From contig RPRB01000002.1 in assembly GCA_003818285.1 (NCBI GenBank), positions 62,001 through 126,000 on the forward strand: a DNA stretch of 64,000 nt, given 5' to 3'. Position 1 is the first letter of the stretch, and each line of letters starts with the position of its first letter. Position numbers and translations under genes: made by a program. The notes beneath the pieces were generated by a model, which worked only from the letters and a program-made list of their open reading frames with translations, was not told where the DNA came from and did no database searches. Shown in pieces: positions 58,227 to 64,000 of this stretch. Source of the stretch: Myxococcaceae bacterium. Its GTDB lineage: Bacteria > Myxococcota > Myxococcia > Myxococcales > Myxococcaceae.

Positions 58227-59102
58227 TCAGTCCGGGTAGAAGAGCGGCTCGCGCTCGGCGACGAACTTGTGCAGCGCCTGGGTCGCCTCGGGCCCGAGCT
58301 CCACGAACCGCACCCCCACTCCGGGGAACACGTCCGGCACCCGGTCGTCGATCTCGCGGGTCCAGCGCACCTCGCCCTTCACCCTGAGCCGGGTGTTCCC
58401 GGGCAGCGAGAAGGTGAGGTCCACCGGGGTGCCCACCGGAAGCAGGTTGAGGGTGGCGACGAACACGCCGCCCTCGCCGAGGTTGGTGCTGAAGCCGGTG
58501 AACACGTTCGAGTCGCTCGACATGTCCACCTGGGTCTGCATCGGAATGCGGGCACCACTGCGGCCCGGGCCCGTGGCGACGGGTGCGGACATCTTCCCCA
58601 GCGGCTGGCCCCCAGGCCGGGAACGCGCGGGCGCCGGGGCGCCCTGCGGGGAGAGGACCGGTGCGGTGCTCGCGCGTCGCTCGGCGGTGGCCTGTGCCTC
58701 TCGTCGGGCGCGAGCCTGCTCCGCCTCCTTCCGCGCGGCCTCGGCCCGGCGAGCCTCCTCGGCGCGGGCCTGCTCGGCGGCGGCCTCCACGCGCTCGAGC
58801 TCGGCGGCGTCGCGGGCCAGCCCGGCCCGGTGCTCCTCGAGGGCGGCGAAGGTGGCCTGGAGCAGCATCCGCGCGGCGGGGCCCGAGAGGTCGGGGCTGG
58901 CGAGCCGGTGGGTCTGGAACCGGGCCAGGAGCCACTCCGCCTCCGGATTGCCAGCCTGGTGCAGCCGGGCGGCACGTTCGCTCAGCGCCTGGACGTCATC
59001 GGTGAGCTGCCCGATGGACTGCGCCAGCGTATCGGCGTCGGCGACGATGTCGGGCGCCGACACCGGATCGACACCGGGGACGGCCGAGTTGCGAAGTCTC
59101 AT
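58227..59102 (-). CDS. PilZ-domain protein (myxobacterial TIGR02266-like) with coiled-coil N-terminus
   Basis: The 291-residue product has a helical N-terminal half with Ala/Glu/Arg-rich coiled coil (EHRAGLARDAAELERVEAAAEQA, AEQARAEEARRAEAARKEAE) and a C-terminal PilZ domain: RIPMQTQVDMSSDSNVFTGFSTNLGEGGVFVATLNLLPVGTPVDLTFSLPG with FVELGPEATQALHKFVAERE at the end. The binding motif (RxxxR and DxSxxG-like) is SDSN and NLGEGG, typical of the deltaproteobacterial subtype. It is likely a c-di-GMP effector, but the RxxxR arginines are not clear. 126-base gap after the ABC ATPase; nothing there. Confidence 0.85.
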   Translation of the reverse strand: MRLRNSAVPGVDPVSAPDIVADADTLAQSIGQLTDDVQALSERAARLHQAGNPEAEWLLARFQTHRLASPDLSGPAARMLLQATFAALEEHRAGLARDAAELERVEAAAEQARAEEARRAEAARKEAEQARARREAQATAERRASTAPVLSPQGAPAPARSRPGGQPLGKMSAPVATGPGRSGARIPMQTQVDMSSDSNVFTGFSTNLGEGGVFVATLNLLPVGTPVDLTFSLPGNTRLRVKGEVRWTREIDDRVPDVFPGVGVRFVELGPEATQALHKFVAEREPLFYPD

Positions 59103-59145
59103 GGCCGCGGGTCACTTCAAGCCCGGTGCCAGGGAGCCCACCGCG

Positions 59146-59433
59146 TCATCCCGCGGTGTTGGACTCCTGGCCCCCCGGGGTCCCGGGAACCCAATCCCGT
59201 CCACGGGAGGTGAGCTGGACCCGGATGCTCCACCCACCCGGCCCCCGATCCGCAGACAGCACGCGGTGGCCGAAGCGCATGCACCAGGCGTCCACGTCCG
59301 GCCCGATCGCCGGGTCCGAGCCGGACAGATGCACCACATCCCCCGCGTCGAGTGCGCGCGCGCACTCGGCGAGCCGCACGATGGGCAGAGGACAGGGCAG
59401 CGCCCCGACCGGAAGCTGGACGACCCTGGCCAT
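59146..59433 (-). CDS. TusA/SirA-like sulfur-carrier-like protein
   Basis: The 95-residue product begins MARVVQLPVGALPCPLPIVRLAECA, with the CPxP motif (Cys14, Pro15, Pro17) of TusA/SirA sulfur-transfer proteins, followed by DAGDVVHLSGSDPAIGPDVDAWCMRFGHRVL. The family delivers persulfide sulfur in tRNA thiolation or related traffic. The C-terminal tail (~residues 80-95) is longer than usual and rich in Gly/Ser. It is divergent from the double-DsbA gene, 54 bases away, so a shared redox theme is possible but unproven. Confidence 0.78.
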   Translation of the reverse strand: MARVVQLPVGALPCPLPIVRLAECARALDAGDVVHLSGSDPAIGPDVDAWCMRFGHRVLSADRGPGGWSIRVQLTSRGRDWVPGTPGGQESNTAG

Positions 59434-59486
59434 GCCGGAGTATCCCTAACACGCCTGCCCAGCCTGCCCGAGGGCGGTCAAACACC

Positions 59487-60863
59487 ATGAAAGTCAGCCA
59501 CGTTCTCGTCCTCGCCGCAGGGCTCGTCCTGGGCTTCTTCGTCGGCAAGGCCACCCGCGACACCGTCCCCTCCTCCGCCGCCGTCGCCCAGCGGCCGGGC
59601 CCCACCCCTCCCACGCGCCAGCGACCCCCGCCGGACGCCACCGTGTACCGGCTTCCGGTGGAGGATTCGCCGGTCCGCGGCCCGGCCGATGCGCTGGTGA
59701 CGCTGATGGAGTTCAGCGACTACCAGTGCCCGTTCTGCCGCCAGGCCCACGCCACCGTCACCCAGGTGGAGAAGAAGTACGCCGGGAAGGTCCGGGTGGT
59801 GATGAAGCAGTTCCCCCTGGTGTCGCTCCACCCCCAGGCCATGGCCGCCGCCAAGGCGGCGATCGCGGCGGGCATCCAGGGCCGGTACTGGGAGATGCAC
59901 GACCGCCTCTTCGGGAGCTCCCAGTTCGATCCGGACACCCTGGAGCGGTACGCGAAGGAGATCGGCCTCGACGTCGACAGGTGGAAGCGCGACCAGGCCG
60001 ACCCCAAGGTGGCGGCGACCATCCAGCGGGACATGGACCTCGCGACGAACGTGAACGTGAGCGGCACGCCCGCGTTCTTCGTCAACGGCAGGCGGCTCCC
60101 GGGCGGTGCTGCCCCGCTCGATGCCTTCAGCAGCCTCATCGACGAGGAGCTGAGCAAGGCCGAGGCGTTGGTGCGCCAGGGCGTCCCGGCCGCGCAGGTT
60201 TACGCGAAGATCCAGGAGAAGTCGGTGGCCTCGGCGGTCCCGCCCCCGGTGGTCAAGAAGGTCGACGCGCCGGCTGACTCGGCCTCCTTCGGCCCGGCGA
60301 TGGCCAAGGTCACCATCGTGCAGTGGAGCGACTTCCAGTGCCCGTACTGCGCCCGGTCCGCTCCGCTGGTGGAGCAGCTCCGACAGGCCTACCCGAAGGA
60401 CGTCCGCTTCGTGTTCCGCCACCTCCCCCTGCCGATGCACCCGGACGCCCCCACGGCCGCGAAGGCCGGGATCGCCGCCCAGGCGCAGGGGAAGTTCTGG
60501 CAGATGCACGACTGGATGTACGCCCACCAGCGGGAGCTCGACCGAGCGTCGCTGGAGAAGGCCGCCGCCTCCATCGGCATGGACCTCGCGAAGTTCAGGG
60601 CCGTCATTGACAGCCCGGCGACCGATGCCCGAATCAAGGCAGACATGCAGGCCGCTCAGGGCGTGGGCGTCTCGGCCACTCCCACCTTCTTCGTGAACGG
60701 CCGCGAGCGCGTGGGCGGCTGGCCGACGTTCGATGCCTTGAAGGCGGAGATCGACAAGGAGATCGCCCGGGCGGACAAGCTCCTGTCGTCGGGCGTGAAG
60801 CCCGCCGATCTCTACGGACGGCTGGTGGCCGACTCCGCCGGCCCGTCCGGCGCGCGGAACTGA
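59487..60863 (+). CDS. Tandem DsbA-like double thioredoxin-fold protein
   Basis: The 458-residue exported protein has a signal anchor (VLVLAAGLVLGFFVG), a Pro-rich linker, and two DsbA/Thioredoxin_4-type domains: FSDYQCPFCRQ (Cys81, Cys84) and QWSDFQCPYCARS (Cys285, Cys288). Each has the cis-proline (SGTPAFFVNG at ~193, SATPTFFVNG). Between them residues ~250-270 form a Pro/Val linker. A single-chain duplication of this type is unusual; one domain may oxidise and the other isomerise substrate disulfides. ATG at 59487. No DsbB/VKOR gene is in the window. Possible role with c-type cytochromes, inferred only. Confidence 0.88.
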   Translation: MKVSHVLVLAAGLVLGFFVGKATRDTVPSSAAVAQRPGPTPPTRQRPPPDATVYRLPVEDSPVRGPADALVTLMEFSDYQCPFCRQAHATVTQVEKKYAGKVRVVMKQFPLVSLHPQAMAAAKAAIAAGIQGRYWEMHDRLFGSSQFDPDTLERYAKEIGLDVDRWKRDQADPKVAATIQRDMDLATNVNVSGTPAFFVNGRRLPGGAAPLDAFSSLIDEELSKAEALVRQGVPAAQVYAKIQEKSVASAVPPPVVKKVDAPADSASFGPAMAKVTIVQWSDFQCPYCARSAPLVEQLRQAYPKDVRFVFRHLPLPMHPDAPTAAKAGIAAQAQGKFWQMHDWMYAHQRELDRASLEKAAASIGMDLAKFRAVIDSPATDARIKADMQAAQGVGVSATPTFFVNGRERVGGWPTFDALKAEIDKEIARADKLLSSGVKPADLYGRLVADSAGPSGARN

Positions 60864-60873
60864 CCCGGGGGTT

Positions 60874-61260
60874 TCAGCCCACCGCGATCGCGTCGATCTC
60901 CACCCGCGCGCCCTTCGGCAAGGCGGCGACCTGCACCGTGGCCCTCGCCGGCGGGGCGTTCCGGAAGGCCTGGCCGTAGACCTTGTTGACCACGGTGAAG
61001 TCCGCGAGGTCCACCAGGTAGACGGTGCAGCGGACGACGTGATCGAAGGACACCCCGGCCGCGGTGAGCACCGCTCCGAGGTTCTTCATCACCTGGGCGG
61101 TCTGCGCGCCGACGTCACCGGGCACCAGCTCCCCCGTGGCCGGATCCAGGGGAATCTGCCCGGAGAGGAACACCATCCGGGTGGCGGGGACGGAGATCGC
61201 CTGGGAGTAGGGGCCGATGGCCTTCGGAGCCTGCAACGACTCGATGACGGAGCGGTGCAT
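60874..61260 (-). CDS. ridA: RidA family enamine/imine deaminase
   Basis: The 128-residue protein has the RidA order: APKAIGPYSQAISV, VFLSGQIPLDPATGELV, VMKNLGAVLTAAG, VVRCTVYLVDLADFTVVNKVY, PARATVQVAALPKGARVEIDAIAV, with the catalytic Arg in PARATVQV. RidA removes reactive 2-aminoacrylate intermediates. The ATG at 61260 gives the normal length; the upstream extension to 61395 is noncoding. Convergent with the double DsbA gene across 10 bases. Confidence 0.95.
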   Translation of the reverse strand: MHRSVIESLQAPKAIGPYSQAISVPATRMVFLSGQIPLDPATGELVPGDVGAQTAQVMKNLGAVLTAAGVSFDHVVRCTVYLVDLADFTVVNKVYGQAFRNAPPARATVQVAALPKGARVEIDAIAVG

Positions 61261-61466
61261 GGGCCGCCTGCTACCCCGGAGCCGCGGCCCCGGCAACTGC
61301 GGGCGCTTCCCGGAGCAATGCCCCCCGTCCCGGGGGTGACACCCTACCCGCCTCCTTCGGTCGACCCGGGCCCCCCGCGACGCGCTGGCGCGCAAGTGGC
61401 CGTTCCCGCTCGGAACGACGCGCCTCGGCGGCCGGGCGAGCGCGTTGCAAGCGCAGGTGTGCGCGC

Positions 61467-62033
61467 ATGCTCCCGCCCGTCACCCATACCCGAGATCCTC
61501 GCCTCGACATCTCCCAGGCCCGCCAGGTCCTCAAGGACGCCCTGCGCACCCAGGACGCCCGGGAGATCGTCCGCTGGCTCGAGGAGCACAGCCACGAGCT
61601 CACCCGGTCCCGCTTCTTCGAGCTGATGTTCTCCTTCGGCCCGCTGGCCGGCACGCTCCTGAACGCGGTGGGCCGGCTGCTCCCCACCGAGCGGCGGCTG
61701 CTGGGCGAGGCGCTGGGACGGGCCTTCGCCCTGGGCGCGGTCCGGCCCGCCGACGTGCGCCGCTCGGTTCCCGAGCACTGGAGCGGCGCCGCGCCGGGAG
61801 ACCCCCACCTGGGTCTGGCCGAGGTGATGATTCTCACCGGCCGGCCGGCGATGATCCACGTCTACGTCGAGCGGGAGCTGGAGATCGCCCGCAAGCCACA
61901 CGGCCAGGACCGCCAGCGGATCGCCGCCGCCCGGCTGGCATTCGTGGCCCTTCCCGCCGACGTGCGTGCCGACCTCGCCGCCCGCCACCCCGAGCTCTCC
62001 TCGAGCTCGGCCGATGTCGAGGCGGCGGCCTGA
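61467..62033 (+). CDS. Unrecognised 188-residue protein
   Basis: The product is helical and mostly hydrophilic: ISQARQVLKDALRTQDAREI, VRWLEEHSHELTRSRFFELM, FSFGPLAGTLLNAVGRLLPT, GLAEVMILTGRPAMIHVYVE. It has no signal peptide, no cysteines and no recognised motif. The N-terminal HEAT-like packing suggests a helical scaffold. Coding is supported by length, codon pattern and 206 bases of separate upstream space, but no family is recognised. Followed by a 130-base gap without a gene. Confidence 0.6.
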   Translation: MLPPVTHTRDPRLDISQARQVLKDALRTQDAREIVRWLEEHSHELTRSRFFELMFSFGPLAGTLLNAVGRLLPTERRLLGEALGRAFALGAVRPADVRRSVPEHWSGAAPGDPHLGLAEVMILTGRPAMIHVYVERELEIARKPHGQDRQRIAAARLAFVALPADVRADLAARHPELSSSSADVEAAA

Positions 62034-62163
62034 CCGAGACGACGGACGCCATCCAGGGATGACGGTTCGGCCGGCGCCGAAGCACTCCGGCGTCCGCGGG
62101 GCTATCTCCAGGCGATGGGGACCGAGGCCCCTCAGCGTGTCGGTGGGGTCCGCAGCCCGGCGC

Positions 62164-64000
62164 TCAGACCCGCTCCACCGAGTACACCCCGTTCAGGTTC
62201 TCGATGGTCCTCATCACGTCGGTGAGCTGCTTCAGGTCGGAGATCGTGACCTCGAAGGTGTTCACCGCCCGGTCGTCGCCGGTGACCCGGCAGTTGGCCT
62301 GACTGATGTTCACGCCCTTCTTGCTGAAGATGTTCGACATGTCGGCCAGCAACCCCGGCCGGTCGGCGGTGAGCACGCGGAGCGTGACCGCGCGCTTGTA
62401 GTCGCCGCGCACGTCCCAGGCCACGTCCACCCTGCGCTCGGGATCCGTGGCCAGCGCCCGCTCGCAGCCGACGGTGTGCACCGTCACCCCCTGGTTGCGG
62501 GTGATGAAGCCCACGATCGGGTCGCCGGGAACCGGATTGCAGCAGCGGCCGAAGCGCACCAGCACGTCGTCCACCCCGCCGATCAGCACCCCGGTGCGGC
62601 TCCGGCGACCGACCAGCTTCTTCGCCAGCTCGGTCACCCGGCCGAGGCTGTTCGCCATGCTCGCCGACGACCCGCTCTCGGCCCCGGCCTGGCCATTGAC
62701 TGGCTCGGCCCTCGCCTTCTCCTTCTCGGTCTCGGCGAGCTTCTCCGGCGGGAGCAGCCGGGACAGGAGCTGGTTGGGAACGACCTTGCCGTAGCCCACC
62801 GCGACCATCAGGTCGTCCTCGATGCGGTAGCCGAGCTCGGCGGCGACGGGCTTCAGCTCTCCCCCGCGAAGGAGCTTGTTCAGGTTGAGCCCCACCCGCC
62901 GGAACTCCTTGTCCAGGAGCTCGCGGCCGAGCTGCTGGCTCTTCTCCCGCTGCTGCTGCTTGATGAAGCTCCGGATGCGCTGCTGGGCCCGGCTGGTCTT
63001 GACGAAGGTCAGCCAGTCCTTGCTCGGGTGCGCGCTGGGGCTGGTGAGCACCTCCACCGTGTCCCCGTTCTTCAGCTTGTAGCGGAGGGGGACGATCTTC
63101 CCGTTCACCTTCGCCCCCACGCACCGGCCGCCCACGTCGGAGTGGATCGCGTAGGCGAAGTCCACCGGGGTCGCGCCCCGGGGCAGGCTCTTCACGTCGC
63201 CTTTGGGGGTGAAGACGAAGACCTCGTCGGTGAAGAGGTCCACCTTCACCGTCTCCAGGAACTCCTTGGGGTCCTTGAGGTCCTGCTGCCACTCCATCAG
63301 TTGCCGCAGCCAGGCGAACTTCTCGTCGTCCCGGCTGACCAGCGCCTTGCCTTCCTTGTAGGCCCAGTGAGCGGCGATGCCCTCCTCGGCGATGCGGTGC
63401 ATCTCCTCGGTGCGGATCTGCACTTCCACCCGCTCCCCCAGCGGCCCGATGACCGTGGTGTGGAGCGACTGGTACATGTTCGGTTTGGGGATGGCGATGA
63501 AGTCCTTGAACCGCCCCGGAACCGGCTTCCACAGCTGGTGAATGAGCCCCAGCGCCTCGTAGCAGCTGGGGATGCTGGGCATGATCAGCCGGAAGGCGAT
63601 CATGTCGTGCACCTGCTCGAAGTCGATGCCGTTGGCCCGCATCTTCTTCCAGATGCTGTAGAGGTGCTTGAACCGCCCCGAGACCTTGGCCTGGAGGTCG
63701 CGCTCGGCGAGTTTCCGCTCGATGAGACTGACCACGTCGTCGATGTACTGCTCGCGCTCCTTCTTCCGCCTGCCGACGCGCTCGGCGAGGTCGGCGTAGT
63801 CCGCAGGCTTGAGCCAGCGGAAGCTCAGGTCCTCCAGCTCGGTCTTGATCCAGCTGATGCCCAGCCGGTTGGCGAGCGGCGCGTAGATGTCCAGCGTCTC
63901 CTGGGCGATGCGCTGGCGCTTGTCCTCGCGCATGTACTCGAGCGTCCGCATGTTGTGGGTGCGGTCGGCGAGCTTCACCAGGATGACGCGGATGTCCTGC
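62164..64000 (-). CDS. RelA/SpoT bifunctional (p)ppGpp synthetase/hydrolase, C-terminal part
   Basis: This gene makes and breaks (p)ppGpp in the stringent response. The window holds about 612 codons of a gene that runs off the right edge. The partial hydrolase HD region ends in VKLADRTHNMRTLEYM (HD residues), followed by the synthetase domain (VSGRFKHLYSIWKKM, EQVHDMIAFRLIM, GRFKDFIAIPKPNMYQSLHT), TGS (VFVFTPKGDVKSLPRGATPVDFAYAIHSDVG), a conserved CCNPVPGD zinc-binding segment and ACT (VLTADRPGLLADMSNIF). The presence of the HD histidine-aspartate and synthetase motifs suits a bifunctional Rel/SpoT. N-terminal ~100 residues are outside the window. Confidence 0.95.
   Translation of the reverse strand, partial: QDIRVILVKLADRTHNMRTLEYMREDKRQRIAQETLDIYAPLANRLGISWIKTELEDLSFRWLKPADYADLAERVGRRKKEREQYIDDVVSLIERKLAERDLQAKVSGRFKHLYSIWKKMRANGIDFEQVHDMIAFRLIMPSIPSCYEALGLIHQLWKPVPGRFKDFIAIPKPNMYQSLHTTVIGPLGERVEVQIRTEEMHRIAEEGIAAHWAYKEGKALVSRDDEKFAWLRQLMEWQQDLKDPKEFLETVKVDLFTDEVFVFTPKGDVKSLPRGATPVDFAYAIHSDVGGRCVGAKVNGKIVPLRYKLKNGDTVEVLTSPSAHPSKDWLTFVKTSRAQQRIRSFIKQQQREKSQQLGRELLDKEFRRVGLNLNKLLRGGELKPVAAELGYRIEDDLMVAVGYGKVVPNQLLSRLLPPEKLAETEKEKARAEPVNGQAGAESGSSASMANSLGRVTELAKKLVGRRSRTGVLIGGVDDVLVRFGRCCNPVPGDPIVGFITRNQGVTVHTVGCERALATDPERRVDVAWDVRGDYKRAVTLRVLTADRPGLLADMSNIFSKKGVNISQANCRVTGDDRAVNTFEVTISDLKQLTDVMRTIENLNGVYSVERV

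Overview
The window is very GC-rich, densely packed, and reads like a chromosome segment from a myxobacterium (Myxococcota). Evidence for this is the overall gene repertoire: DUF4388 and deltaproteobacterial PilZ proteins, a PEP-CTERM/EpsB-type initiating sugar transferase, a short polysaccharide-export (OPX) lipoprotein next to a beta-barrel, a complete Ccm system I, and a UGA-decoded selenoprotein. I cannot fix the genus; an Anaeromyxobacter-like relative in Cystobacterineae is a reasonable guess. No phage, integrase, IS element, CRISPR array or complete tRNA/rRNA gene was recognised.

Layout. 1-4.4 kb: the str operon (rpsL-rpsG-fusA, minus, fusA cut by the window edge) downstream of rimI and a SurA-like gene, with dnaJ divergent. 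4.5-11.7 kb: plus-strand YjbQ, HEAT-repeat protein, hybrid histidine kinase, argS and plsB. 11.7-13.8 kb: a redox lipoprotein whose first active-site cysteine codon is UGA, and a CPBP protease, flanked by copies of a stop-codon-linked repeat. 13.8-19.7 kb: minus-strand OB-like protein, S8 protease, hydrolase, RlmI-type methyltransferase, HAD phosphatase and an unknown. 19.7-25.4 kb: hydrolases, M19 dipeptidase, DUF2625-like protein, a ferritin-like diiron protein and thiS-thiG-thiE. 25.6-31.2 kb: a DUF4397 lipoprotein and three tandem secreted beta-helix paralogues sharing an operator-like dyad. 31.4-34.1 kb: flippase and glycosyltransferase. 34.4-41.7 kb: a tightly overlapping ccmABCDEFGHI operon plus gph. 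41.8-50.4 kb: an exopolysaccharide operon running OPX, beta-barrel, chain-length protein, tyrosine kinase, sugar transferase, yvcK (frameshifted) and a DegT aminotransferase (in-frame UGA). 50.7-64 kb: small membrane proteins, DUF4142, EVE, a degenerate REC-GGDEF protein, thioredoxin-fold protein, DUF4388, a penicillin-binding protein, an ABC exporter, PilZ, TusA-like, a double DsbA fusion, RidA, and the 3' part of a RelA/SpoT gene.

Themes. Envelope and thiol-redox functions dominate: cytochrome c maturation, DsbA-like and TlpA-like proteins, polysaccharide export and surface lipoproteins. The best candidates for something new are (i) the UxxC TlpA-like lipoprotein with a SECIS-like hairpin at the expected distance after the UGA, (ii) a 61-bp repeat family whose first bases are the stop codon of the gene it follows, and (iii) the three beta-helix paralogues with dyads at the same distance from each start codon. 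Two disrupted genes at 42.7-45.0 kb could be real mutations or assembly errors.
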